Program-made: the position numbers and the translations under genes
The notes under the pieces: model-generated
The model's database searches: none
The model's input: only the letters and a program-made list of their open reading frames with translations
What the model was told of the DNA's origin: nothing
Shown here: positions 1 through 13,517 of the stretch, one piece after another
Position numbering within the stretch: position 1 is the first letter of the stretch
Layout of the letters: each line of letters starts with the position of its first letter
Assembly: GCA_964035015.1 (NCBI GenBank)
Contig: OZ035998.1
Coordinates: 41,064,531 to 41,128,530, forward strand
From: Corallium rubrum
Lineage: Eukaryota > Cnidaria > Anthozoa > Scleralcyonacea > Coralliidae
DNA: 64,000 nt
Direction of reading: 5' to 3'

Positions 1-368
1 AAGCCAGCAAGCCAGCAAGCCAGCAAGCCAGCAAGCCAGCAAGCCAGCAAGCCAGCAAGCCAGCAAGCCAGCAAGCCAGCAAGCCAGCAAGCCAGCAAGC
101 CAGCAAGCCAGCAAGCCAGCAAGCCAGCAAGCCAGCAAGCCAGCAAGCCAGCAAGCCAGCAAGCCAGCAAGCCAGCAAGCCAGCAAGCCAGCAAGCCAGC
201 AAGCCAGCAAGCCAGCAAGCCAGCAAGCCAGCAAGCCAGCAAGCCAGCAAGCCAGCAAGCCAGCAAGCCAGCAAGCCAGCAAGCCAGCAAGCCAGCAAGC
301 CAGCAAGCCAGCAAGCCAGCAAGCCAGCAAGCCAGCAAGCCAGCAAGCCAGCAAGCCAGCAAGCCAGC
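1..368. repeat. (AAGCCAGC)n minisatellite
   Basis: Perfect 8-bp tandem repeat, about 46 copies, running in from beyond the left edge. It probably lies in an intron of, or downstream of, the minus-strand dehydrogenase gene whose last visible exon ends at 2066. Confidence 0.97.
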
Positions 369-1980
<1,612 letters not shown>

Positions 1981-2065
1981 CCCGTCGGCAACACTCTACT
2001 CAAAATTAAACCAACATACACGAGGAAGTTCAACAAACAGATTTACAAATTTAAAAACCAATTAC

Positions 2066-2170
2066 CTTTCCAAGTGCGGCAGCTGTTGTTGCCATATCCA
2101 AAACAAACATGTCACTATCACTGTTCTGACCAGCTGCTGCAACAGAAATTGGGTTTGTTCCAAGTGTTTT
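2066..2170 (-). CDS. Ldh2-family dehydrogenase exon 6
   Basis: 35 codons, KTLGTNPISVAAAG to DMATTAAALGK, phase 0, followed by donor GTAATT. This is the last exon of the gene visible before the satellites. Confidence 0.92.
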
Positions 2171-5100
2171 CTAGTTAAAGCAAAGGAATGTAAATACTCT
2201 ACATGCTTTGAATACTGTAGATAACCTTATCAAATCATTAATAATTCATGAAGAAAATTCAAAAGAAATTAATATCAATATCTGTAAATCGTATACAGAT
2301 TCGTCCTGATTTACATAAACGTTTTCCTCAATTTACTTAGCTAAAATTACTCCAACTTGAAAAATAGTACGAAAACATGGCTATTTAGATGCGTCCATTT
2401 GATAAGTACGATAAAGCATTCGCAGCCGATCTGTATCTGATTTATATACAGCTCGCTTGCAGCTCGCCTTGTAAATCAGATGCAGATAGATCGGTTGCTC
2501 ATGCTTTATCTATTACATGAAATCTTGTCCTAACTAAAGACTAAAGCTCTAGAAATCTTGAAAGGAATATACAGTGCAGCATATCCCGTCAGGACGTCAA
2601 CGGATTGTTTTTCTGCAACCTCCTTAACTTTTTTCTAGTATATTCATGTATACTTTGCAATATTCCTTGGGCAAGAAACAGCTAAGTGAAAAAGTTAAGT
2701 TCAAAGTTATAAAGTACTTGAATAAAATGCAGTTAAAGGCTGACAATATATTATACGATTTTTTCAACCATATCAATTATTTAAGTTGTGTCGTACTTGT
2801 TTTTATTTTTTCGAACAAACTGGGGATTGTGAATTATCATTTTTAAAAAAGTGGTAAATTGTTACAACAGTTGAGCTATATTAAGGTGGCTCCACACAGT
2901 TTCTTGAAAAATGGAAAATACAAGTTTGAGAGTCCAAAACACGTACATAAACAATTCCAAACAAGAATAAAACTAAATGTTATGCATAGTTAAACAGTCT
3001 GACAATCAAAAACTGTTATCAAATAAATAGCAACAGTTGTTGCTATGGCAACAATGACGTTTCAAAATGGCTGCCAATTACCCTTCAAACTAATTTAATT
3101 CGAAAAAAACTTTGGTGACCCCCAATTTTTTTTTCATTAAAACTTTTCTTGACGTATGAGTAATCAATAGGCCGATTTTAAAAAAATTCTGTAGAAGGAA
3201 TAATTTTTTTTCCAGAAAAATCATGTTTGTTAATTTTTAAAAAATTTCGTTCTACAGAATTTTTTTAAGGTCGGCCTAGTGATTACTCGCACTTCCAGGA
3301 AAGTTTTAATGAAAAAAAAAATTGGGGGTCACCAAAGTTTTTCTCGAATTAAATTAGTTTGAAAGGTAATTGGCAGCCATTTTGAAATGTCATTGTTGCC
3401 ATAGCAACAACTGTTGCTATTTATTTGGTAACAGTTTTTGATTGTCCGACTGTTTAACTATGCATAACATTTAGTTTTATTCTTTTTCCGAATTGTTTAA
3501 TCACGTGTTTTGGACTCTCAAACTTGTATTTTCCATTTTTCTAGAAACTGTATGGAGCCACCTTAAGTGAATAAACTATCAAATCCAATTTTATCTTTAA
3601 ATTAAATACAACATTTGCCATATCGTGCTACTTATAGTTATTTTTGGTGACCGTTTAGTAACTTTGGTATGAAGGGTGACCGCGTCCGCTTAATAGAGGT
3701 GACCGTTTAATAAAGGTATAACTCTAACAGTATATATTTAAGTTATGAAATTTTGGGGACTTTTCCAAGTGGCCGCTTAATATAGCTCGGGACCGCTTAA
3801 TACAGGTTCGACTGTATAACACTGGCATTATGCAGGACTAGTGTCGTTTCCTAAACTAAAACATTCATATTCGAAATTGTATTGTAATTTTACATCTGTG
3901 TATGTAAACTCTCTTCTTCTCCTCTCAAAATGCTGTTATTCATACCGTTTTTGCCCGTGTTGGAACCATCAGTGGCGATGTATTGGTCATAGCCATTCCC
4001 TACAAAACATATTAACAAAAAAGAACAGTAATTATGAATTAATATACAGCATAGAAAAATCGACTGATATGAAATTGAAGATACCATTCATGCCACAGAT
4101 GAGCTACAGTAAGCCAGCCATGGCCTCATTCAGTGGCGTAGCCAGGGTTGACCAATTGGCCGGAAGATTTTTGAAATTTAGGGGTTTTGAAATGCCATTT
4201 CCTACATTTTAGGGAAAGAATTTGTAGAATTCTGAAGATTATAAAATACGAAAATTAAATATTTACATTATTTTTATGGAGGATTGTGGCAAACATTTCA
4301 GTCAGTTTGATTATGTATTTATTGTGTATACAAGTATGACTGTATGTTAGTGAAAATAGCGTGCGGTAGAGATTCTTTAGCCACGAGTACACAAATCGTG
4401 CATGAAAATGCGTGACCAGGCCACGGACTAGCGTTGGAGATTAGTAGAATGAATGACGTCATTGACGTTGGCCTGGCCCGGTACATGACCTTGACTGACA
4501 CTTATTGTTCTTGCAGTGTGTAACGATTGTATATAGCTTAGATTACTTACAATTAAACCATGTTTTGCAGCCTTCATGCTGTAATAACCAGCAATACCAA
4601 AATGGTTCGAGCCTATATAGAGAAAAATATTTGTATATTGTTAAACAAGTGCTTTTGTTGCAATGTTCAACATTGCAACTAAGTATATAGAACAAGTGTT
4701 TACTACATTTTGCAAAGCTATTTATTTGTACAAATTTAACTACATGTAGATGTTTCTAAAACAACCTCAAACAAAACCTTCAGTATATATATACAAGACA
4801 AGACAAAACGTTCCCCAGAACGAATTCTGTGCATGACTTTTGGGTTCAAATCTAGGATATTTTGTTAACTCCTAAATTACTAATACTATAATTCCCGTTG
4901 CCTGTCAACCCGGGTTTTTACTTTGTTCTAAACTGTGGTTAAAAACACTGTCAATCTGTAATAACTACCTGTAGATAGACAGTATATACATTAACACCAA
5001 CTTACCATGACAAGTAACCCATCCAACACCAGTATCCTTAGCCTTCTTCATAGCAAGATCCATACAGAAGTTACTAGAAACCTTCAATTAAACAATGATG

Positions 5101-8100
5101 CAAGTAATAATAAGTTAGTTAAGTAATCTTCGGGTGATGTGATAGCAAAAACAAAACAGGTGTTGTATTTGTACAGTGTACGAATCAAAGCACATTAAAG
5201 GCTTGTGTTCATCCCATTTGAGACAATTAGAAAAACTATATATACAAGCATGTACATATTTACTGTACAATATATAGTACAGCGTACAGTATATTACAAA
5301 CCATAATTAAATAATACAGTACATATAATAATATATGTATTACAAGAATACACATGTATAATTTAGAATAGGTATATAATTTACATAATTCATGCTGTAC
5401 GTCACAGATGTCGTCAAATCCACGTCAGCAAGCGCTTTTCCTTTTTCGTGCTCCAAAATTCCTTCAAGAAACCACTTAAATTTTTATTGTATAAAACAAA
5501 TAGATTATATTTTTTTCGTTTGATTTATCTATTAGTATATACACACGCACAAAAACACAGGAAAATGTAATCAATAAGTAGATTGTCCCATTGGGTGCAC
5601 GTATTTAACCATGCACGTGCAAGACTTTTTTACGTGATAGAACGTATTGACGTCAGAAAGAATACTAAGGAACGTTAGAATTTTATATAAAATGCAAATT
5701 ATAGTCAAGATGCAGCAGCAATACATTGTATATCTTGAGATTAATATCTCAACTCAAGAGCAAAGTGAGATATGAAAAAATGGTAAAAACGTTAGTATTT
5801 GAAATTTTAACAATTCTTTCAAACAAGACAGTTACTTTGAAACTTAATTTTCATTTCATAGTATACACTTTACATATAGAATAACTTACTGGTCCCAAAA
5901 TGTTGTTTCCATTGACTAAGGCTGTGGAAACAGTTTCTTTTTCAACAGTAGCTTGGCCGTCAGGTAGTGTTGTTCCAGCCTTGACATCTCGCACATACAT
6001 TCCTATTGACATTTAAATTTTCTTAAACAATATCAAAAATATCAACTCTTTTTCTCTACTACATCAACCCGTAGTCTAATTCGCTCTTATTGTAGTTACC
6101 AGAGATTGCATGTGCAAGACAAAACTTTGGTGAAGCTCAAGACAAATACATTTTATCAAAGGAAGTATTGAATAACGTGCTCTCAAACAAAATATTTAAT
6201 AATTCAAGTTGCTGTAGCTTAAAATAAGTATAGGTTATATTTTGAGGCCACGAGGGGATATGTGATTTATTCACCGAGGGCGAAATAACGTACTTAATTT
6301 TCACATGGTCGAGGTTGACAGGAGTCACAATAGAAAAGAAATATTGAGGGGAATATTAATCTATTGTTTTGCCGGGGCTATTGAATATATTCCCCGAAAA
6401 GAACAAAGGAAACCGAGGCATGTGAAAATTAATACTGCTTATGCTGTACATATAACAGATATTTGATAGATGTTTGTCAAGCTCAAACACTTAGAAAATG
6501 TTTCTGAGCCTCATCCTGCAGTCTGCAGATAAGGAGAGAACCATGCAAACTTCTAATGACCGGTTACACGCTCTATGACCATTGAGTTACTCCATTTCTG
6601 ACCCAAATTATGGTATAACTGGGGTTCAATAATTGGGAAGATAACTCGGTCCAGATCAGGATCACGCATCCTGTCCTTACTTTATTGGAGTTTAACATTT
6701 GAAAGCTACTGAATGTATAAAGTTCTGTACTGAAGGATGGAGATCTAAGGTTCCAAATTTATGTGTGCTTCATGTAGCATTAAGCAGCATTTGTAAACTT
6801 GGTAGTTGATATCCCAACTAAAAATCTGGCATTTAGATCTCAGACTGATAAAATACGTACTGCAAATGCTGAAAAATCAAAGCTAAAGTTTATGTACATC
6901 AGGGGGATTTTTTTCAGATATATAACCACGGACATGGTACTGATTTCCTTCGTCTTTTCCTCATGAATTATTAATGGTTTTTGAAGAACTTAGAACGTCA
7001 TTCACATACCGAGCACTATGTGTATTCTTCTTCATCACTAGCTTAATAAATGATGTCAAAGTTTTTACTGTGTTTTAATTTTAATCATGACAAACAGGAC
7101 AACAAATAACAATGTCCAAATAAAAGATTTTCACTTCTATTACCGATGATCATTTGAATCAAGTCAAAATGCGAAATTATTCTCGGATGTGAAACGCTTT
7201 TACTACTTTCGTCTCCAGACTCCGCCGCAAAAGGGTTTTGCAAAATTCCGAATCTCTGAATACTCAGATAGTGAGAGAAAAACACCCTTAATACGACCAT
7301 ATCAATTTTTTGACAGATCGCGTCTACATTGTTTACAGTAAGTGTGTAAAAGTAAATCCCAAACGTGTGGTCTTGCGGGATCCTAGATCCTGCTTATTTA
7401 CAGGCATTTCGTTTCCACATAGTTAAAGATGTTCCCACAACATTCAATCACAGAATAGTAAGACAACCAGAAGTCCGACTCGTGTCGGAACCTTTGAAGT
7501 TTATGTTCTCGCGCATGTCGCCTTGCGCATCTTGATTCGTCGCCACCCGACGCCATCCTACGCAATCCTGGCAAGTTCCCCCGGCAGTTTGGACCTTCAA
7601 AAGAAGGTTAAAACTGCCAGGGGAAGTTCCCCCGGCAGTTTGGACCTTCAAAAGGTTAAAACTGCCAGGGGAACTTGCCTAGGATCGCGTAGGATGGCGT
7701 CGGATGGCATAAAATATCGCGTATGCGCATTGAAGAAATGCGGACACGTTTTCACTCGAGTCGGACTTCTGGTTGTCTTACTATTCTGTGATACAATTGA
7801 GTTCCAGATTTTGAAATATTATCTGTGAGTATTGAAAGGAAGGAAGGAATTGAAAGGAATGAGGGGCTGGGGGGTTATTCATCCTTACTTGCAGCCAGCG
7901 GCTGAGTTGCGAAGGACGCAGATCAACGTGGCCGTGTCGAGACATATCAAAGGTGCTCCAGGTAGCCACCATACGACACAGTTCAGACCACGGATCACAG
8001 CGAAGATGTTAGGTGTTGATTTTATGGGGGGACGAAAACCGGAGAACCCGGTGAAAAACCCTCGAAGTGTTTCCACAGGAGAGATCAACTACAACTCTAC

Positions 8101-11100
8101 TCACATGAATTCCAAGCTCGACAAAGGGCGGTCATTCCCAACCGGTCACCCATCCAAGTGCTATAAACCCCGTCTAACTGGGCATAACGTTTTGGTGAGA
8201 GGCAGCGCGATAACAGAACACGCCACCCGCGTGCTCAAATCAAGTGAAAATCAGGAAACATGCATGGAAGCCGACGAATTCCATGCTGCAACTCGACTTG
8301 TGGTGTTACTAATGTGCTAATAGATCCGAGGAACATTGAACATTTTTTACAGATCTGGTCAATCCTATTTAACGCGGTCAGTACCACGTGGTAGGTTATG
8401 CCTCTGAACATAAGGTAACATTTTAAAATATGACGTTATAGTATACGTCATGTTCTGAGACTTAGTACGTTCTGAGATTAAGTTACCTTACGTGACTACG
8501 TTCGTAGTTGTAACATATGCTCTACGTTCTAGAATCTAGATGTTACGTTTTGTTCGAAGATGTTACGTCATGCACGTTTCAAGATTTTACGCAGCGCTGT
8601 AAGACGTACATAACAATGATTGCGCTATGCTACATTCGAGACGTTCCGTTCCGGGGGGTTATGTTCAGAAACGTGACGTGATCTTCCATACATCTACTGC
8701 GCGTACTGTAATATGCGCCTTAGAGTTACTGTACTTTATGATGTTAAAGATACAGAAATAAAAATGGCGTTAATGCCGGGGTGTTAACTTTCTCCTATCT
8801 TGAAATAATTTCTTTCAAAATTTTTATAAATAAATAAATAAATACACAGATACAATATTACACCATGCAAGCTAGACCACAAAATTAGAATGTTATTCCG
8901 TAAGCCTTCTTTTTAGGAGACTTATCATTGGAAGTTAGTATTGATGGTACTGTACACATATCAATTCTATAATTGCTATTGATTGGATTTCAGATCAATT
9001 ACACAGCATGCTTGATTTCTGCATAATAGATACTGTACATGTATAACCAGACCCAGTTTGTGCCTATGTACAGGTACCACAGTGATTTAAGTGCACATGA
9101 CATGAAAATTCACCCCCGTTTTTTATTGTTTTTGAAAGAACATTTAAAATAATGGGAAATGGCTTTTACATGCCTTTCAGATCTTATCCCATTCTTGAGT
9201 TATCAACCACAAAATTGCAGCTATGACCAGAGGTGTAGCCAGAATGGGGGCCAGACCCCCCTGAGAAAATTCGGCTTCATATGCCTCAGTTAAGCTGGCC
9301 CCCCTAGGTTTTTCCTGCCCCCCCCCCCCTTGACAAAAATCCTGGCTATGACATCATTAGTTGTGCATATAGTACTAAACGGAAAATTAACTGTATCTTT
9401 TGATTGATCTGACCAAACTGACTCAAACTTTGCTGACTAGACCCTACCATACTTCTGAGTAGTTTCAGCCAATTTAGTTAAACTAATGCAAAGATATAGT
9501 TGATTTTACATTTTATGCTATGCACAACTACTGTAATGACATCATAGCTGAAATGTTGTAGTCAATAACTCAGGAATGGGATAGGAATGTAAAAGCCATT
9601 CTCCATTATTTCAAATGTTCTTTCAAAAACAATAATAAAAAATGAGGGTGAATTTTCATGTCATGTGCACTTTTATAAAAACTAAACTAGCCAGCAGGTG
9701 CTCCCTTCCCCAATCACCCCACCCCCTAATTAAAACAGTGTATTTTTGAAGTTGTCAATTTCAAAAACCTGAGCTAAATAGCTTAATTAATTTGGAAGTT
9801 GATCGAATATTTACTCCGTTTAAAAAACGGGTATCTAGAATTAACTAAAATAGCAAAGTGTGTGGGGGGGGGGGGAGGGCTGGGGGGCCTGCCCCCCCTT
9901 TTTTGGTGGGGGGGGGGGGGCAGAATGTTTGGGGGCCCCCACTTTTTAACAAGACCAGTAATAAACAAGGCCAGTAATACAGTTATGATTAAGAAAATCA
10001 TTAACCCTAGCTAACCCACGACTTTGAATAAAGATATTAATAAAGAAATTTGAATGCAGATATTCAATGTCCAGAAAAGTGTTGTCTTTTGAGTATTTTG
10101 TGACGTTTTTGGACTTTTAGAATTCTGTAAATCCTTGTCCTAAAATGCAGGAAATGGCATTTCAGAGACTCTAGATTTCAAAATTTCCCGGGGGAGCATG
10201 CCCCCCAGACCCCCCTAAAAATTTCCTGGCCCAAACTTTACTCAAAGAATGTTTCCATTTTACAATTTGAACTTCACATTATGTATTAATACTGTAATGT
10301 TTACAAACTACAGATTGTAAAAAACAAGTTTCACACAGTAATGGGAGGTATAAACAAAAGTTATTTCCAGAAGCAAACTTGAATATCCCCATTCTGTAAA
10401 CCCAATCTCAACCCTAAAATTTAAGTTGAAACCTAACCCAACCCAATATAAATCACAAGCTAGTTTACCCAAACAGAAATTACATGACCAATCAATGGCT
10501 TCATTCACTTCTGATTCTGGATGAGCTAGAAATTTGCAAGAGTGGAATTTCTACTTGCAAATTGCAGATGTGATCTCTCTCTCAAACTCTCTCTTTCATT
10601 TGATAATGGCTGTACTTGAATAGTAGATGGGTATTATTGTCCAATCACTCCACGACTTTCTGGAAATACACCCCCTCCTCATTGCCACTCGGCCACTTTT
10701 TGAGCCAGAAATCATTCCATGTATAATTTATACATTCTACTTGCAAATTGCAGATATCTCTCTCAGATGTTTCATCTGATGCCATGGAGGTGGTTGTACT
10801 TGAAAGCTATTCCTATTTTTGCCCACAGGCACAGTTGAATAGTGGATGGATATTATTGTGCGATATTGCTCCGTGACTTTCTAGGAGCACCCCTCCCCCC
10901 CCCCCCCCCCCAAATTGCTACTCAGCTAACAATTTAGACAATTTATGCATGAGTCAATGTAAACCCCAACCCCCCACCCCGGGACAAGGTGGTGGTTAAC
11001 AGGGGATTGGTAGGGGATTTAGACCAGTGAACATCCCAAGGGGGTAGGGGATTTGAAGCTTTTAGAATTTATTTGTCCCGAGGGTACGGGCATTGGGTAG

Positions 11101-13053
11101 GGATTAGTAATGAGTCTGTTGTTGATATTTCAGTGGTTGTTCATCTCAAGTAGCGTTTTTGTATCTACTGCGAAGCAGTAGATATAATGTTGTCGCGCTG
11201 TTAAGTTAAGTTAAGTTAAGTTAACAATAGAATGCCTTCGGAGCCAATCAAAACATAGAATTCAACGATTGACTCACGACAAACCACCGAAGCCAACTCG
11301 AGAGTGAGATATTAGGGAGCGAGATGTTTATTTCAAGAATAGAAGTTTTACAAGCTTAGTAAGTATTTTAAGTATGAATCGTTGTCAATTTTTAAATGTG
11401 ATGTACTATAGACGTTGTTGGAAAGATGATACGTTTTTGAAAGCCTCTTTAAAATAGTCTTTGGACAATTTCATATTCAGACAAGGCAATTTATCATGAC
11501 CAACATGTTGACATGTATTCAGCAGTCGGGTAGCTTACACTTTCCCGTACCCGAATCACATCACTGTGTCAGGTTAACGTATAAAGCTAGGCAAAAAAAA
11601 CGTTAGTAGGTCGGTAAGCGTATAATATAAGCGGTAAACACAGTTACTGATTAGGGTTAGGGTTTTTGTTTGGGTTAGGTCAAATTAAATAAGGTAAAAA
11701 CACAGCATGGCTAGCACTGACAATCTTGAAAAAAATCTTGTTCAGCTCTGAATACAAGGTCACTACAAGTACATACAGTAATTACAGCATTGTTTTTACA
11801 ATAGTAGCTATAGGCAGTAGATACATGCATGTCTAGACATGCCTATTTTTGTATGGTCTACACACGTAAAAATCTCACAGCTTGTCAACAGGATGTGTTC
11901 GCAACAGGCTTGTAACAAGGCTGGGAACAAGTTGTAACAATGCTGTTCATTCACGAAGCTGCTACAACCTTGTTAGCATCAATCTGTTAACAACTTGTTG
12001 AATGCAGAGCGGTAACAGGTTGTTGGAGCAACTTGTCATCAGTCTGTTGGAGTCATCAGCCTTGTTACAAGTTGTCAACAACCTGTTACAGACATGTTAA
12101 CAGACTGGGGCAGCCAGTGCGAACACATGACGGTGACAGCCTGTTGAACAGCCTTGTAACAACTTGCTTGCAGGTCTGTAACAGCTTGCGCGTTTTTACG
12201 TGTGTAGCACGCGTGTAAAATCTTCAAACTTTGAGGTCAAAGACAAAGCTTTTTGATAACATTGACAGGTATGTGTGTTTAATATTTAAATCGCTAAATT
12301 TGTGAAACTATGACTTAATAGTGTTTAAAAACTCTTAATTTTTTGACTGCAGGCCCCAGGTATAGGGGGCATTTTACGACATTTGAAGGCATAAAGTATC
12401 CCCAGAATGTGGGCATTTGTAAATATTAGAAAAAGGTCAAAATCAAATCCCCACCTTGTCCCGGGGTGGGGTGGGTCGGGGTTTACATTGACTCATGCAT
12501 TATATTCGCCGGAATCGCCGAAGACGAGGTGATTCATATCGGTGAATAATAGCCGAGAAGAATAAGTTTTCACATATAATGTATGTCTGTCAAGTACAGT
12601 ACAAACCAAGAATTTAAATCGGCGGTATTCCAACGAATTTCACCTAAATTCAAGTACTCTACATTGGCGTTCTTGAAAAAACTCTATCAGAAATCAGATA
12701 GTTTAGGACTCGCTCGATTCACTCACTTGCCAGACTGGAAAGTTTGTATCGCGCAACGGAGATCTCTGTTGCGCAGTTTCAATCGCCCGCATAATATACG
12801 AATCTCTCTTGCGCATTTTACAAACTTTCAACGGTTGAGTATAAAGTTCTCTCTTATTTTATATAGTATAAATTTAGACACTTAATTACGTACCTAGTCG
12901 ATTCAACCCATGACTGTAGTGACCTCTGGAATCTGCGGCTACCAACAGTTCGGCAAGGTGCTTAGCGTGCTCTGGATTAGTACCTATACGACACATACAT
13001 CGCTGAACAAACGTGCTAACCTCTTCTACCTTGACCAACCTGAAAGACGCCAT
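2066..13053 (-). CDS. malate/L-lactate dehydrogenase (Ldh2 family), 5' six coding exons, gene continues past left edge
   Basis: NAD(P)-dependent 2-hydroxyacid dehydrogenase of the Ldh2 (malate/L-sulfolactate type) family, not the classical Rossmann LDH/MDH family. Exons on minus: 13053-12894, 6002-5890, 5081-5006, 4612-4551, 3999-3946, 2170-2066. All introns are GT/AG and the phases join without a break, giving 190 codons. Family signatures in order: SRGHYSHGLNRL, MYVRDVKAGTT, GSNHFGIAGYYSMK (contains the family's conserved histidine), TNTSPLMVPTRAK, LGTNPISVAA and MFVLDMATTAAALGK. Family members are about 350 aa, so roughly the C-terminal half lies left of this window, beyond the satellite arrays. 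The start ATG at 13053 gives the usual short N terminus (MASFRLVKVEEV). Intron 1 is 6.9 kb and full of MITEs. The Mpv17L2-like gene ends 1.9 kb upstream on the same strand. Confidence 0.93.
2401..2513. repeat. foldback repeat
   Basis: Imperfect inverted repeat: GATAAAGCAT..GCAGCCGATCTG on the left mirrors CAGAT.GATCGG..GC..ATGCTTTATC on the right. Small MITE-like element in a dehydrogenase intron. Confidence 0.6.
2881..3566. mobile_element. 686-bp foldback element with TTAA target site (piggyBac-type MITE)
   Basis: Almost the whole element is one inverted repeat with arms of about 330 bp and a small loop near 3220. The tips read TTAA-GGTGGCTCCA and TGGAGCCACC-TTAA. TTAA duplication is typical of piggyBac-type transposition. 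No transposase is encoded. It lies in intron 5 of the dehydrogenase. Confidence 0.85.
3640..3820 (-). mobile_element. pogo/Tigger-like fragment
   Basis: Read on minus, it begins at a TA with CAGTCGAACCTGTATTAAG and continues with GCGGTCCC..GCGGCCAC, the GACCGCTTAATA type of terminus found in pogo-related elements. The other end has decayed. Confidence 0.5.
3946..3999 (-). CDS. Ldh2-family dehydrogenase exon 5
   Basis: Exactly 18 codons, phase 0 at both ends, encoding GMAMTNTSPLMVPTRAKT. Acceptor TTTTGTAG, donor GTATGA. Confidence 0.92.
4133..4213. mobile_element. hAT-like MITE fragment (CAGTGGCGTAGCCAGG type)
   Basis: Starts CAGTGGCGTAGCCAGG and carries the internal block GAAATGCCATTTCCT shared, inverted, with the related repeats near 10150, 25090 and 32170. 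Confidence 0.5.
4551..4612 (-). CDS. Ldh2-family dehydrogenase exon 4
   Basis: 62 nt. With the spare G from exon 3 it gives GSNHFGIAGYYSMKAAK and HGLI, the family's strongest signature with its histidine. Acceptor TATATAG, donor GTAAGT. Confidence 0.94.
5006..5081 (-). CDS. Ldh2-family dehydrogenase exon 3
   Basis: 76 nt encoding VSSNFCMDLAMKKAK and GVGWVTCHG. The acceptor is the AG of TTGAAG, not the nearer TAG, because only the former keeps the frame open. It ends in phase 1 before GTAAGT. Confidence 0.92.
5890..6002 (-). CDS. Ldh2-family dehydrogenase exon 2
   Basis: 113 nt between acceptor CAATAG and donor GTAAGT. It encodes GMYVRDVKAGTT through ILGP, matching the family block after the SHG motif. 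Confidence 0.93.
6003..7446. other. intron sequence without a recognisable gene
   Basis: AT-rich start of dehydrogenase intron 1. It holds a copy of a short dispersed motif (TTCATGAATTATTAAT near 6960) that also occurs near 2235, 47650 and 48070. I see no exon here. Confidence 0.6.
7447..7792. mobile_element. 346-bp MITE with 36-bp terminal inverted repeats
   Basis: Ends ATCACAGAATAGTAAGAC.. and ..GTCTTACTATTCTGTGAT are exact inverted copies through the CCAGAAGTCCGACTCG part. The interior has two direct copies of a block containing CCCCGGCAGTTTGG and AAAACTGCCAGGGG, so it folds further. Open frames inside are incidental. Confidence 0.85.
7832..8320 (+). other. repeat-derived 162-codon open frame, probably not a gene
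   Basis: A long frame in intron 1 of the dehydrogenase, antisense to it. In the next frame the middle (about 8030-8110) reads like the TGEPGEKPS-type peptides that recur as spurious predictions from dispersed repeats in many invertebrate genomes. I recognise no domain and treat it as repeat-derived. Confidence 0.4.
8420..8600. repeat. degenerate TACGTTCTGAGA-type repeat tract
   Basis: Many loosely spaced variants of TACGT(C/T)(A/T)TG and ACGTTCTGAG in both orientations, an old decayed tandem array. Confidence 0.35.
9089..9672. mobile_element. foldback element with a nested hAT-like insert
   Basis: Arms start AAGTGCACATGACATGAAAA and end with the inverse. The centre (about 9390-9500) is also self-complementary (AACTGTATCTTT and AAAGATATAGTT). 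The left arm is interrupted by the small element at 9228-9344; without it the arms align throughout. Confidence 0.8.
9228..9344. mobile_element. hAT-like insert with 8-bp TSD
   Basis: Begins CAGAGGTGTAGCCAG, rich in G and C runs, ends AAAATCCTG. The 8-mer GCTATGAC flanks it exactly on both sides (9220-9227 and 9345-9352), the duplication length of hAT elements. Confidence 0.65.
9850..10232. mobile_element. G-rich hAT-family remnant
   Basis: Long G runs (9865-9920) on one side and, at 10140-10232, the block GGAAATGGCATTTCAG.. CCCAGACCCCCCT.. shared with 25090-25170 and 32170-32250. The termini are not clear. Confidence 0.5.
10551..10910. repeat. diverged direct duplication of about 150-180 bp
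   Basis: Two copies (about 10540-10700 and 10735-10910) share the order CTACTTGCAAATTGCAGAT, TCTCTCTC, GGCTGTACTTGAA-like, GGATATTATTGT and CACGACTTTCT. Confidence 0.55.
11300..11810 (+). repeat. dispersed repeat, copy 1
   Basis: Matches 26815-27700 in the same order: AAGTATGAATCGT.GTCAATT, GTGATGTACTA, ATTTCATATTCAGAC, CCAACATGT and CACAGCATGGC. Diverged, with indels. Confidence 0.55.
11858..12207. mobile_element. MITE with CTACACACGTAAAAA ends
   Basis: Exact 15-bp inverted termini CTACACACGTAAAAA and TTTTTACGTGTGTAG. The 320-bp interior consists of degenerate tandem variants of ACAAGTTGTTAACAG and CAACCTGTTAC. A small related piece occurs near 47825. Confidence 0.8.
12894..13053 (-). CDS. 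Ldh2-family dehydrogenase exon 1
   Basis: 53 codons plus 1 nt. It starts MASFRLVKVEEV and ends SHGLNRL before the donor GTACGT. The spare G completes the glycine codon at the start of exon 2, 6.9 kb away, which supports both boundaries. Confidence 0.93.
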
Positions 13054-13190
13054 CTTACTACCTCAGGGCTGCCCGGATGTAAGACCCTAGGTAAAATGGG
13101 GGCCAGCGATCACGTGAGTGAAAACCGAGAATAGCTTTGTGCCTGCAACCAAGTTATAACCTTAAACCTGAGAATTTATAACCATATTTG

Positions 13191-13517
13191 CAGTGCCGCA
13201 TTAACCTTCCCAGGGCTGGAGGCAAAATATTTTAGGGCCGGTCACAAAATGAGAGCATCCCCGGAGTACGGTGAACTGAAAGCGCGTATGATCGGATCAT
13301 CCGAGGTTCGTACTTAGCCTACCTCTGGTGCCACTCTCCTCCCGACTTCAAACAGAAGGGGGCCCATGGCTGACATAGCGTGTGATTTTCCTAGGCTTGT
13401 TCGGACTTTCAAAGAGAACCTGCATATAATTTTTTTATTCTCTCACTTTTTGGGGGCCGGTCAGAATCTGGGGCCAGGGGAAAATGCCCCCTTTGCCCCA
13501 CAGGTAATCCGCCACTG
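13191..13517. mobile_element. hAT-like MITE with exact 8-bp TSD
   Basis: Termini CAGTGCCGCATTAACC and GGTAATCCGCCACTG, flanked by CATATTTG at 13183-13190 and 13518-13525. 327 bp, in the upstream region of the dehydrogenase gene, with no transposase. Confidence 0.85.

Larger units (their letters stand above)
10945..12500. mobile_element. 1.56-kb non-autonomous element with inverted ends
   Basis: Ends are inverted copies of ATGCATGAGTCAATGTAAAC followed by CCCC and a shared CCCGGGACAAGGTGG block. The interior has a (TTAAG)n stretch near 11200, a segment also present at 26815-27700, and the nested MITE at 11858-12207. No transposase frame is seen. Confidence 0.6.

Noticed and set aside
4086..4130. 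A minus-strand ATGGCTGGCTTACTG block considered as a broken dehydrogenase exon 4
   Set aside because: The true exon 4 (4612-4551) was found with correct phase and the complete GSNHFGIAGYY motif, so the gene is not damaged there.
7085..7300. Possible first exon of the dehydrogenase on minus (71 codons)
   Set aside because: No family similarity; the real first exon with SHGLNRL is at 13053-12894 and joins exon 2 in phase.
11650..11675. TTAGGGTTAGGG as a telomeric tract
   Set aside because: Only two units, inside an old repeat; not evidence of a telomere.
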